From JAAUQA01 sp036351435 (GTDB taxonomy: Bacteria; Pseudomonadota; Gammaproteobacteria; Competibacterales; Competibacteraceae), in assembly GCA_036351435.1 (NCBI GenBank), contig JAZBPA010000380.1, forward strand, positions 1 through 28,795: a DNA stretch of 28,795 bases. The letters are read 5' to 3'. Below, in pieces: positions 1 through 7,598 of the stretch. The stretch's first letter is position 1, and each line of letters starts with the position of its first letter. The notes under the pieces were generated by a model. That model ran no database searches. It saw nothing but the letters and a program-made list of their open reading frames with translations, and had not been told where the DNA came from. The position numbers and the translations under genes are program-made.

Positions 1-558
1 ATTGAGTTTCCAACCGAAACCATTGTTTTCGCCGTAGAGGTCTAACATAGTCTGTGGTGCACGCGAGGGCACGCTATGACACCTCAAACACGCCTCATCC
101 TTGATCTGAATCGGCCGTGCGATACTGAGCAAGGGGCCCAAAGGCGTTTGTCGCTCAACCACCACTTCCTTGCGGTCAGCATTGTTGCGGAATTCGTTGA
201 TGATATCCGCTTCCCAATCGGTGGCCCGATCATTCGGATTGGTCGGATTTAGCGCGGCCTCTTTGTAAGTATATTCAGGGAATTTTTCAGTCAGGGCTTT
301 AAAATTCTGTTGCGCGGCATAGGAAGGGATGGAATTAGGAATAAACTGCCGCTTCAATTGTAATGTCAGCAAAGGCGTAATTTGTTTAACCGTGTAATCA
401 CGAGTAGCCAACGCACTTTCCATCATGATTTCGGCTTTTTGCATGACTTCGGCGCGTGCGTTTTCCTGGACATCGCGATGAAACAGAAAAGCCGCTAACC
501 CCATGCCGACTCCGAAAGCCAGGATAAACACCAGATTGAATTTAGTTCTTAACCCCAT
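1..558 (-). CDS. Membrane-anchored c-type heme sensor protein (Tll0287/DUF3365-like), C-terminus cut by window edge
   Basis: The reading frame begins with ATG at 558 and runs off the left edge without a stop, so 186 residues are seen. Residues 7-27 form one hydrophobic N-terminal span, and the part after it should be periplasmic. A CxxCH motif (C157, C160, H161) predicts one covalently bound c-type heme. The spacing of the span, an ITPLL segment near residue 60, a GPLLSIARPI segment and the late CxxCH suit the Tll0287-like (DUF3365) domain, a heme-binding PAS-like fold often found at the N-terminus of sensor kinases or cyclases. A HAMP or output domain could follow outside the window. A purine-rich stretch (GAGAGAG) precedes the start. 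The family assignment comes from memory of the motif pattern. The heme motif is seen directly. Confidence 0.72.
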   Translation of the reverse strand, partial: MGLRTKFNLVFILAFGVGMGLAAFLFHRDVQENARAEVMQKAEIMMESALATRDYTVKQITPLLTLQLKRQFIPNSIPSYAAQQNFKALTEKFPEYTYKEAALNPTNPNDRATDWEADIINEFRNNADRKEVVVERQTPLGPLLSIARPIQIKDEACLRCHSVPSRAPQTMLDLYGENNGFGWKLN

Positions 559-781
559 TTTGTTCACTCTCTCGCAGTAAGTAATACCAGGAAGGCTAAC
601 CATTCCTAGATGCCCGGAGGGCCACTAATTTTGCCGGCGACCTATTTCTGTAGGACTTCTCAGTTAGTTAATTTTGTTTCAATTATTGCAATGAAATGTT
701 CGACATGCTGGCATTCAGCTGAATGCACAAGCAATGCCAAATTATATGCTGCATTTGCTGCGGCGGCACTTCAGTGGAGCA

Positions 782-816
782 ATAACGGGCTAGGATCAGT
801 ACCCCTAGCCCGTTAT
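782..816. terminator. 13-bp perfect stem-loop downstream of the secreted-protein gene
   Basis: Positions 782-794 (ATAACGGGCTAGG) pair perfectly with 804-816 around a 9-base loop. The hairpin lies 14 bases beyond the stop codon of the minus-strand gene at 830-1387, so it may end that transcript. No T-tract follows on either strand, so it is not a typical intrinsic terminator. It could instead protect an RNA 3' end. The rest of the 559-829 gap holds only the 5' region of the heme sensor gene and a short 16-bp palindrome at 711-726. Confidence 0.5.
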
Positions 817-829
817 CCAGCGAGAAAAC

Positions 830-1387
830 TTATTGCGCAGGGGAACTGCAATCAGCGAGATTCTCATAGGCCTTGGTAAAGCCTCGCAAACTGAATTGAG
901 CTGGAAAACTTTGGGTTGCCGGAAAGGTCGGCCAAAACCGCAAGTAGACGGTAGCATCATAGCCTTTGATGAACTGCTCAATGATGCCCTCAACATTTTG
1001 CTCGAATACGACGATTTTTTCGTTGACGACCCGTTGTGTTTTGATAGCCTCGTTCTCGTCCACGACCAGCGTTAGATCCTTGAAAGAGTCATCAATTATC
1101 GATTCGGTGACCACAATCAACCCATCGTTGTTGATCAGTAAGGTCACGGGCGTCGTGTCATAACCGTCCGAAATCGTAACGACGGCGCTTTTCAACATAC
1201 ACTGCTCCTGCTGAGTGACCGGATTAGCAACGGTGGCCATCACCCAGTTTTCCGCGTCATCTTCCGCTTGCTGGGCTAAAACGCTCGACATTCCGGTTAG
1301 AACCAACAGCGCTAAGCAGCAGTGAATTCGGTTGATTGAATGGGTCAGGTACTGAAGCAAATTTGGTATTGCGGTCACCGCCGTCAC
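830..1387 (-). CDS. Secreted protein of unknown function
   Basis: This 185-residue protein starts with GTG at 1387, chosen because GGAGAG lies at good spacing upstream; an ATG just upstream meets a stop at once. The N-terminus has a hydrophobic segment (residues about 20-38) ending in VLAQQ, which looks like a signal peptide cut after SVLA, so the product is probably periplasmic. The mature part has two cysteines, one in QCMLKS and one near the C-terminus in ADCSS, which could form a disulfide. The C-terminal SLRGFTKAYENL segment faintly recalls invasion-associated locus B (IalB)-type periplasmic proteins, but I would not assign that family from sequence reading alone. It stands alone between uvrD and the heme sensor gene on the same strand and is followed by a hairpin. 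Confidence 0.75.
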   Translation of the reverse strand: MTAVTAIPNLLQYLTHSINRIHCCLALLVLTGMSSVLAQQAEDDAENWVMATVANPVTQQEQCMLKSAVVTISDGYDTTPVTLLINNDGLIVVTESIIDDSFKDLTLVVDENEAIKTQRVVNEKIVVFEQNVEGIIEQFIKGYDATVYLRFWPTFPATQSFPAQFSLRGFTKAYENLADCSSPAQ

Positions 1388-1461
1388 GGCATCTCTCCAA
1401 TGGGCTGCGTTTTACGGATAGTGATAATAATCGCGATAAAATTATAGCGTCTTCCCTGGTA

Positions 1462-3630
1462 TTACATCGGCTCCAGGTTGGCATACGCCAATACCAACCA
1501 CTTTGACCCGGCCATGCCGAACCGCACTTGAACCCGTGTCCGACTGCCTTCGCCTTCGACACTTTGCACAACTCCGCTGCCAAAATTGGGATGGCGTACT
1601 CGCTGTCCTGGTCGCAAAGTATCGCCGGATTCTTGGGCCGGCGCGGGACGATTGAACGCTGGCAGGCGTGCTTTGGAGTGAGTGCGCACATCCTTAATCA
1701 GTTCTGCCGGGATCTCGGTCAGAAAGCGGGAAGGTGTGGGGTAAATTTCTTTGCCGTACAAACGACGCTTCTCGGCATAGCTCAAGGTCAACTGTTTTTG
1801 AGCACGGGTGATACCGACATAGGCCAAGCGTCGCTCCTCTTCCAACCGACCGGGTTCCTGCAGCGATTGTTGATGGGGAAACAATCCCTCTTCCAATCCA
1901 ACCAAAAACACCACTGGAAACTCCAACCCCTTAGCCGAATGCAAGGTCATCAATTGTACACAGTCCTCCCAGGCAGCAGCTTGTCCTTCACCGGCCTCCA
2001 GGGCAGCATGGGTTAGAAACGTGGTTAACGGCGACAGAGGTTCTGCACCGTCGTCAAGGACGATGGGTTCCAGATCGACGCCAGCGGCATTGACTAGTTC
2101 CTCCAGATTTTCCACCCGGGTTTCGCTTTTATTGTCCTTGGCTTGGCGGTACATCTCCAACAGCCCGCTATGCACGACGACGTGATCGACCTGTTCGGGC
2201 AAGGTTAAACCCATCGTGTCACGATCCAGATTGTCGATTAAGAGCAAAAAACCATGCAGCGCATTCAGTGCACGACTAGGCAATAGCTGTTCACTGACTA
2301 CCCGCTGAGCAGCGCGCCATAGCGGCAACTGCAAGCGCTTGGCAACGTCCCGCAACACGTCCAAGCTGCGTCCACCAATCCCTCGGGTCGGCGTATTATT
2401 GACCCGTTCGAAGGAGGCGTCATCATCCCGGTTGGCGATCAATCTTAGATACGCCAACGCGTCCTTGATTTCCGCCCGCTCGAAGAACCGTAAGCCACCG
2501 TAAACCCGGTAGGGTATGCGGGCACCGATCAGATTTTCTTCAAACTGGCGGGACTGGGCATTAGACCGATATAAAATAGCCACTTCGCTGCGCTTGCCGC
2601 CCTGATCCTCCCAACGACGAATGCGGTCGATGACAAAGCGGGCTTCTTCGATGTCGTTGAAAGCGGTATAGAGCGCGATGGGTTCGCCTTCGCCGTCCTC
2701 AGTCCAAAGCTTTTTACCCAACCGCCCGGTGTTTTGCGCGATCAGTTGATTGGCCGCTGTTAGAATCGTACCGGTTGAGCGGTAATTTTGTTCCAGGCGG
2801 ACCGTGTTAGTGCCGACAAAATCGCGCTCGAACTGGAACATATTCTCGACCCGGGCACCCCGCCAACTGTATACCGATTGATCGTCGTCACCGACAATGC
2901 ACACATCCCCTTGCCCACCGGTCAACAACCGCAATGACTGATACTGGATGGTGTTGGTATCTTGGAATTCATCCACCAACACATGCTGAAAGCGCTGCCG
3001 GTAGTGTTGCACCAGTTCAGGTGTATCCCGCCATAGTTCGTAAACCCGCAGCAATAATTCGCCGAAATCCACCAATGCAGCGCGCTCACACTGCTCTTGA
3101 TAGGCCTGGTAAATCCGCAACCACTGACGCAACACCGGGTCATTCCCATCGTCGATCTGATGGGCGCGGAGTCCCTGATCTTTGCGAGAATTGATAAAAC
3201 CGGTGGCTTGTTGCGGCGGCCATTTCTTTTCATCCAACGCCAACGTACGGATCACCCGCTTGACCAGCCGTTGTTGATCATCGGCGTCTAATACTTGAAA
3301 CGTGCGTGGCAACTTAGCTTCTTGCCAATGCATCCGCAATAACCGATGGGCGATACTGTGAAACGTGCCGATCCACAACCCGCCCATGGTTGAGCCGAGT
3401 AGCTGTTCAACTCGGCCTCGCATCTCAGCAGCAGCTTTATTGGTAAAAGTCACTGCGAGTATCGACCATGGCGAAGCGCGCTCTACCGTCAGTAACCAGG
3501 CAATGCGGCGGGTCAGAACCCGGGTTTTGCCGCTACCTGCACCGGCTAAGACCCGCAGAGGACCGGGGGAGGCGGAAACGGCCTGGCGTTGGGCGTCGTT
3601 GAGATCGTCGAGAATGAGGGAAATATCCAT
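1462..3630 (-). CDS. uvrD: DNA helicase II, UvrD
   Basis: This is a superfamily 1A 3'-5' DNA helicase for nucleotide-excision and mismatch repair. At 722 residues it matches the size of E. coli UvrD. The N-terminus (LNDAQRQAV) is the UvrD Q motif. LAGAGSGKT is the Walker A motif, VDEFQDTN is motif II, GDDDQSVYSWRGA is motif III, EQNYRST is motif IV, and LMTLHSAKGLEF and YVGITRAQ are motifs V and VI. The C-terminus ends in a short segment (HPNFGSGVV...FGMAGSKWLVLAYANLEPM) typical of UvrD and PcrA tails, which bind partners such as RNA polymerase. No clear Shine-Dalgarno site precedes the ATG. A TACAAT hexamer ends only 8 bases upstream, so a leaderless transcript is possible. I see no good LexA box. 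Confidence 0.97.
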   Translation of the reverse strand: MDISLILDDLNDAQRQAVSASPGPLRVLAGAGSGKTRVLTRRIAWLLTVERASPWSILAVTFTNKAAAEMRGRVEQLLGSTMGGLWIGTFHSIAHRLLRMHWQEAKLPRTFQVLDADDQQRLVKRVIRTLALDEKKWPPQQATGFINSRKDQGLRAHQIDDGNDPVLRQWLRIYQAYQEQCERAALVDFGELLLRVYELWRDTPELVQHYRQRFQHVLVDEFQDTNTIQYQSLRLLTGGQGDVCIVGDDDQSVYSWRGARVENMFQFERDFVGTNTVRLEQNYRSTGTILTAANQLIAQNTGRLGKKLWTEDGEGEPIALYTAFNDIEEARFVIDRIRRWEDQGGKRSEVAILYRSNAQSRQFEENLIGARIPYRVYGGLRFFERAEIKDALAYLRLIANRDDDASFERVNNTPTRGIGGRSLDVLRDVAKRLQLPLWRAAQRVVSEQLLPSRALNALHGFLLLIDNLDRDTMGLTLPEQVDHVVVHSGLLEMYRQAKDNKSETRVENLEELVNAAGVDLEPIVLDDGAEPLSPLTTFLTHAALEAGEGQAAAWEDCVQLMTLHSAKGLEFPVVFLVGLEEGLFPHQQSLQEPGRLEEERRLAYVGITRAQKQLTLSYAEKRRLYGKEIYPTPSRFLTEIPAELIKDVRTHSKARLPAFNRPAPAQESGDTLRPGQRVRHPNFGSGVVQSVEGEGSRTRVQVRFGMAGSKWLVLAYANLEPM

Positions 3631-3733
3631 GGCGCGGGATTGTAGCAGAAGGGCGCCGTCGCTGCTCAGTAACGATTTCTGCTGTGCAGCAGATCATGGA
3701 TATAGGCAGAGTTGACAGGGTATCTCGCATAAA

Positions 3734-3761
3734 AAAGTCGATCCGGTAACGGATCGACTTT
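3734..3761 (-). terminator. Intrinsic terminator of the glycine-zipper lipoprotein gene
   Basis: A 12-bp perfect stem (AAAGTCGATCCG, loop of 4) is followed on the minus strand by a run of T (AAAAAA at 3731-3736 on the plus strand). It lies about 40 bases past the stop codon of the lipoprotein gene and separates it from uvrD. Confidence 0.88.
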
Positions 3762-3801
3762 ATCACTAAGGCATGTTGACGAAACTGATGAAGAGTTATT
3801 C

Positions 3802-4152
3802 TCAGTAACCGGAGTTGTAACCGCCCCGGTTAGTCTGATTAGCATTGTAAGGGTTATAACTTTCCTGATAAGCGCCTGGAGTGTTGTCATACTGCAGTCG
3901 ATTGGGCGGCGATCGGTAATAAGCATTCTGCCGCTGATCATAGGAATTGCCCAATGCACCGCCGATAAGAGCACCTGTTACAGCCCCGATATAACGGCCA
4001 TCATCATCGTCGACTTGATGCCCAGCTACGGCACCGACAGCTGCGCCCAGAGCCGCTCCCCCCATAGTGTGTTGATACGGGTGATAGGAGGTGGCACAGG
4101 CGCTTAGCAATAGAGAACTGCTGAGTACAGTGATCGCGAAAAATCTCGACAT
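3802..4152 (-). CDS. Glycine-zipper outer-membrane lipoprotein
   Basis: The chosen ATG at 4152 gives 116 residues and is preceded by GAGG 8 bases upstream. An in-frame TTG six codons earlier is less likely. The N-terminus MSRFFAITVLSSSLLLSAC is a lipoprotein signal with lipobox LSAC, so Cys19 should be lipidated. After it come two glycine-zipper stretches, GGAALGAAVGAVAG and IGAVTGALIGGALG, separated by an acidic DDDDGRY loop, then a Tyr/Asn/Gln-rich tail. This is the layout of small glycine-zipper 2TM lipoproteins (SlyB or rickettsial 17-kDa antigen type), which sit in the outer membrane. The exact role is unknown. The gene has its own terminator and appears monocistronic. Confidence 0.85.
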   Translation of the reverse strand: MSRFFAITVLSSSLLLSACATSYHPYQHTMGGAALGAAVGAVAGHQVDDDDGRYIGAVTGALIGGALGNSYDQRQNAYYRSPPNRLQYDNTPGAYQESYNPYNANQTNRGGYNSGY

Positions 4153-4255
4153 GGTCTTTGCCTCGCGCAACGAATTAAGTTTCGATTCGCAAACAGTTTC
4201 CCATAATCAAAATGAATACAACCTGAATAGTGATTTGATTTGATGAGGCAACCGG

Positions 4256-5182
4256 TTATGACTGCTTGAGATAGGCTAACGACGCATCGTCAAAGTGAGT
4301 CGGTTCTACTCCGAATAAAGAAAAGGGTGTTGGGATAGCGCAAGTATTGCCCTCCATCAACATGGTAATTTGGCCTTGGGTGATGGGGAAAAACTCGAAT
4401 CCTTCCAGTAGGGCAGCCAACGGTTTGATAGCTAAGGCTGGGGCTGGCAAGGTCCATTTGCGCTTTCCACTGGCCTGCCCCAAACGTTCGATGATCGCTT
4501 TCCAACTGAGAGCATCCGGTCCGCACAATCCGTAGGTTTGACGAATAGTGTCCGGCAAGCCTAAGGATTTCACGAATGCGGCAGCCACATCCCTAATATG
4601 CACCGGAGCTAATTCGAAAGCGCCGGCATTAACCGGCAATAATCCTGCGTAGAACAGCGGTGCCGGAATCGGTGGATCGATCAATTGCGCTTTTAATTGT
4701 GTACAAAATTCCATCTTGCCGCGCGGATCACCAAAAATGACCGAAGGACGAAAAATCGTCCAATTTAAACCGGTGTTTTGTAGGTGCCGCTCGGCTCGGT
4801 ATTTGCTGGTTTGATAAGGAGTGCCTTCAGCCTTGACGCCATTGGCGCTCATTAAAATGAACCGCATCACACCAGCGTCTACCGCTGCATCAATTACGCG
4901 CACAGCGCTTTGGTATTGAAGTTCATCGAAGGTAATCCCCCGACTTTTGAACTCCCGCAAAATACCGATACTGTAAATCGCCGCATCACACCCGGCGAGA
5001 GTCTGCCGAATCGCATCATTATCTTTGATGTCCCCCGGAATCAGATGGCAATGCTCGCGCTGTTCAACTTTGTTCTCACTACCGGGACGTACCAACAATA
5101 CCGGCTGATGCTGATGTTCTAATAGTTCCCGGACTAGATAGCTACCTACAAAACCGGTCCCACCAAACAGGGCAACTTTCAT
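4256..5182 (-). CDS. NAD(P)-binding atypical SDR, complex I NDUFA9-like
   Basis: This 308-residue protein opens with a Rossmann dinucleotide-binding motif GGTGFVG (G7, G10, G13) followed by a basic LLVRPGS segment, and it carries a YxxxK pair (Y123, K127) in PYQTSKYRAE. The arrangement fits the atypical short-chain dehydrogenase group related to the mitochondrial complex I subunit NDUFA9, common in bacteria as NAD(P)H-binding proteins with quinone- or lipid-linked roles. The substrate cannot be read from the sequence. The gene starts 21 bases after the ubiG stop on the same strand, so the two are probably co-transcribed. AGGGAGAAGG just upstream of the ATG gives a good ribosome site. Confidence 0.85.
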   Translation of the reverse strand: MKVALFGGTGFVGSYLVRELLEHQHQPVLLVRPGSENKVEQREHCHLIPGDIKDNDAIRQTLAGCDAAIYSIGILREFKSRGITFDELQYQSAVRVIDAAVDAGVMRFILMSANGVKAEGTPYQTSKYRAERHLQNTGLNWTIFRPSVIFGDPRGKMEFCTQLKAQLIDPPIPAPLFYAGLLPVNAGAFELAPVHIRDVAAAFVKSLGLPDTIRQTYGLCGPDALSWKAIIERLGQASGKRKWTLPAPALAIKPLAALLEGFEFFPITQGQITMLMEGNTCAIPTPFSLFGVEPTHFDDASLAYLKQS

Positions 5183-5203
5183 AACGCCTTCTCCCTAATC
5201 GAC

Positions 5204-5953
5204 TTATCGTTGTGCTACCAACATATAGTTGACGCCCATGAACGGCGTTAATGTCATCCGCCGAGTCAGCGGATTCACCTTTACGCCGGATTGATCAATA
5301 ATCCGTAACTGATCCTTATTCAGCAAGGTTTCCAGTTCTTGCGGTTTGGGGAATCTGCGCCATTGATGGGTACCGCGCGGCAGCCAGCGTAGAATGTACT
5401 CCGCTCCGATGATGGCTATTAACCAAGCGAGCACGGTTCGGTTAATGGTGGCGATAAACATCAGCCCACCCGGTCTGACCAACTGATTACACGCGTGCAC
5501 AAAGCCGGACAAATGTGCGACATGTTCCACCACCTCCATATTTAACACGGCATCGTAATGCTTACCTTGTTGCGCCAGTTCTTCAGCGGTGATCATTTGA
5601 TAGTGAATATTGAGCTGGTTTTGTTGCGCATGATGGTGGGCAATTGCGATATTACGTTCCACCACGTCGATACCGTGCACAGTCGCGCCGCCATTGGCCA
5701 CCGCCTCGCTGAGAATGCCGCCACCACAACCGATATCTAGAATTCGCAAACCTTCCAACGGCTTTTGTGCTTGGTGATCAAGCTGAAACCAACGGCACAG
5801 CTGCTCGCGAATATAGCCTACTCGCAACTCGTTCAATCGGTGCAGGGGCCAGAAAGGTCCACTTTTGTCCCACCAGAGATTGGCGAGTGCCGTGTAACGG
5901 GCTACCTCTTCGGGATCGATACTGGAATGTTGTTCAGACATTTCAAGTGCCAT
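5204..5953 (-). CDS. ubiG: Ubiquinone biosynthesis O-methyltransferase, UbiG
   Basis: UbiG makes the two O-methylations of ubiquinone synthesis using S-adenosylmethionine and associates peripherally with the membrane. At 249 residues it has the usual length. The N-terminus DPEEVARYTALANLWWDKSGPFWPLHRLN is diagnostic for UbiG. SAM motif I is ILDIGCGGGIL (residues 71-81), followed by HGIDVVERNI and VLNMEVVEHV. The C-terminal GVNYMLVA is also typical. GGAGAG lies at good spacing before the ATG at 5953. The gene is 25 bases downstream of the B12-binding MerR regulator and 21 bases upstream of the SDR gene, so the three form a likely operon. Confidence 0.95.
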   Translation of the reverse strand: MALEMSEQHSSIDPEEVARYTALANLWWDKSGPFWPLHRLNELRVGYIREQLCRWFQLDHQAQKPLEGLRILDIGCGGGILSEAVANGGATVHGIDVVERNIAIAHHHAQQNQLNIHYQMITAEELAQQGKHYDAVLNMEVVEHVAHLSGFVHACNQLVRPGGLMFIATINRTVLAWLIAIIGAEYILRWLPRGTHQWRRFPKPQELETLLNKDQLRIIDQSGVKVNPLTRRMTLTPFMGVNYMLVAQR

Positions 5954-5978
5954 AGGATGCTCTCCTTACTACTTGATA

Positions 5979-6935
5979 TTAGGGCTTATTGCGCAACTGA
6001 TCTAAGTTCACGCTGAGAGACGACAAATCCGGGATATAAATGGCACCTATTTCGTCTATTGCTATTCGGTACCCAAGTGCCGCTCCTCCGCCGATTAACA
6101 GGGTGCTGTCTGCGGGCAACTGACGGCGTAGGCGGTGTAACGCTTCTGGCAAACGTGGATCGTCGGCGGGATAGGAAACACTTAATGCGACCACCTTGAT
6201 GCCTTTCTCCATAGCGGCGAAGGCGATCTCGTCGCTGGGGATGTTTGGCCCTAAGTAAAGGGCATTCCAGCCACCCAAAGTAGCCGTTATCGTCACCATT
6301 AAGGCGCCAAGTTCATGTTGCTGTCCCATCGGCGTGGTTACCAACAATCCCGGACCGTTTCCATTCATATTGCTGTGATTAGCCAAATGTCCCAGAAAAG
6401 TGCGCAGTTGGGCAGACGCCAGGTGTTCATGGCAAGCACGTAAATCGCCGGTACGCCACGCTTCGCCAATTTGTTTCAGTAACTCACTAATAATGTTTTC
6501 CAATAAAGTTGGCGTGCTGAGCACCAAAGCTGCTTCTGCCAATGCTGCTTCCAAACCCTGGCCATCCAAAGTGCGGACTGCAGTCATGCAAGTAGCCAAA
6601 TGCGTCTCTAGAGACTGTACTTGACTAGCCGGGGTTGCAGAGGGTTGTGGCGCTGTTTGGTCAGTAGCCAGCAAGTCCTTGAGTGCCGGCAAGGGAAGGC
6701 GCGCCACATCGCCGATTCGTCGCCCTGATTGAGTAGCCTGGCGCAATAACAACAAACGTTCTACATCCTCATCGGAGTACAACCTGCGGCTCGTCGGAGA
6801 ACGCTTGGGGGTGACTGCATCATAGCGTCGCTCCCAGGCACGGATAACATCAGCGCTGAGGCCGGTGCGGCGCACCACCACCTGAATGGGATGAATGGAG
6901 TCAATGTCGTTATCGGACAATATAGTTTTGTTCAT
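5979..6935 (-). CDS. MerR-family regulator with B12-binding domain, CarH/LitR-like candidate light sensor
   Basis: The 318-residue protein has an N-terminal MerR winged helix (residues about 15-75: VRRTGLSADVIRAWERRY...RRLYSDEDVERL), a linker, a four-helix segment, and a Rossmann-like cobalamin-binding domain (about 195-300). The helix bundle carries W160-x9-E170-H171, the W-x9-EH pattern that caps adenosylcobalamin in CarH photoreceptors. In the B12 domain H207, in GQQHELGAL, occupies the position of the lower axial ligand. CarH has Glu two residues before this His; here it is Q205. Members of this family bind DNA as B12-loaded tetramers in the dark and release it in light. Light sensing here is inferred from motifs. 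It heads a probable operon with ubiG and an SDR gene and is divergent from a DUF393 gene. I see no good Shine-Dalgarno site before its ATG. Confidence 0.88.
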   Translation of the reverse strand: MNKTILSDNDIDSIHPIQVVVRRTGLSADVIRAWERRYDAVTPKRSPTSRRLYSDEDVERLLLLRQATQSGRRIGDVARLPLPALKDLLATDQTAPQPSATPASQVQSLETHLATCMTAVRTLDGQGLEAALAEAALVLSTPTLLENIISELLKQIGEAWRTGDLRACHEHLASAQLRTFLGHLANHSNMNGNGPGLLVTTPMGQQHELGALMVTITATLGGWNALYLGPNIPSDEIAFAAMEKGIKVVALSVSYPADDPRLPEALHRLRRQLPADSTLLIGGGAALGYRIAIDEIGAIYIPDLSSLSVNLDQLRNKP

Positions 6936-6953
6936 ATTTTTTATTCAACAAGC

Positions 6954-7004
6954 GAAAGTTGTTTGTAAAAATATCTTGACATAATCGTGATGTCCACGTA
7001 TTGT
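6954..7004. promoter_or_regulatory. Overlapping divergent promoters sharing a palindromic operator candidate
   Basis: On the plus strand TTGACA (6976-6981) and TATTGT (6999-7004) are 17 bases apart and point to the DUF393 gene. On the minus strand TGGACA (6996-6991) and TATTTT are also 17 bases apart and point to the MerR/B12 regulator. The two -35 boxes are the arms of an imperfect palindrome, TTGACAT-N7-ATGTCCA (6976-6996), with one mismatch. A regulator bound there could block both promoters. The boxes are seen in the sequence. Promoter activity and binding by the neighbouring regulator are inferred. Confidence 0.6.
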
Positions 7005-7153
7005 CCACTTCAGGTCAAGCAATGTCAATCGTAATTGCTCAAAATAAGTAATCTTTGTTTACAATTCGTGTTCGGTTAAGCGGTTACACTGCTCTACATG
7101 TGGCTCATAAATCACGCGGAAAAGCATTATCACCGACGCTTAGGAAAATAATC

Positions 7154-7531
7154 ATGGATACGCCCAAGACCATTATGTTTTACGACGGCGGCTGTCCTTT
7201 GTGTAGCCGCGAGGTTGCCCACTACCAACGGCTAGACAAAGCTGGGCGCATTGAATGGATAGATATCAGTCAGGATATGACCGTCTTAGAAGCTTTCGGC
7301 ATTTCTTTCACCACGGCAATGGCGCGCCTTCATGTGCTCTACCGGGATGGCCGGTTACTCAGCGGCGCTTATGCCTTTGCGGCTATTTGGTCGGAACTGC
7401 CCTACTATCGGCTACTGGCCGTTATGCTGAGATTGCCGGGCATGCTAACTGGACTTGATGCGTTATATCGGCTGTTTGCTCGCTGGCGTTTTCAACAACG
7501 TTGCTCTGACAATTTGTGTTCCACTTCTTGA
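7154..7531 (+). CDS. DCC-family (DUF393) thiol-disulfide oxidoreductase-like protein
   Basis: The ATG at 7154, preceded by AGGA, gives 125 residues. The frame is open further upstream from a TTG but without a ribosome site. The N-terminus IMFYDGGCPLCSREVAHY carries the D-G-x-C-P-x-C signature that defines the DCC/DUF393 family. A conserved aromatic region (YAFAAIWSELPYYRLLAVMLRLPG) follows, with a cysteine-containing tail. The family is predicted to have a thioredoxin-like fold and redox-active CxxC, but its substrates are not established. Genes of this family often sit beside B12-binding MerR (LitR) regulators and photolyase-type genes, and here it is divergent from one. That suggests light- or stress-linked expression. 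Confidence 0.88.
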   Translation: MDTPKTIMFYDGGCPLCSREVAHYQRLDKAGRIEWIDISQDMTVLEAFGISFTTAMARLHVLYRDGRLLSGAYAFAAIWSELPYYRLLAVMLRLPGMLTGLDALYRLFARWRFQQRCSDNLCSTS

Positions 7532-7598
7532 ATTTTAATTAGCGCCATTGCGCAACCCTGTCCAAATTAGACGGACATGCGTCCACGGAGATTAGACT

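Noticed and set aside
711..726. 16-bp perfect palindrome GCATTCAGCTGAATGC
   Set aside because: It is isolated, with no second copy and no promoter alignment, so no function can be supported.
610..879. 89-codon plus-strand open frame in the gap between the heme sensor and the secreted-protein gene
   Set aside because: No ribosome site, no motif, and it overlaps the end of the real minus-strand gene and its hairpin.
1528..2016. 162-codon open frame on the plus strand
   Set aside because: It is antisense to the conserved C-terminal part of uvrD and has no ribosome site or motif.
3679..3692. CTGCTGTGCAGCAG palindrome upstream of uvrD, considered as a LexA box
   Set aside because: It does not have the CTGT-N8-ACAG spacing.
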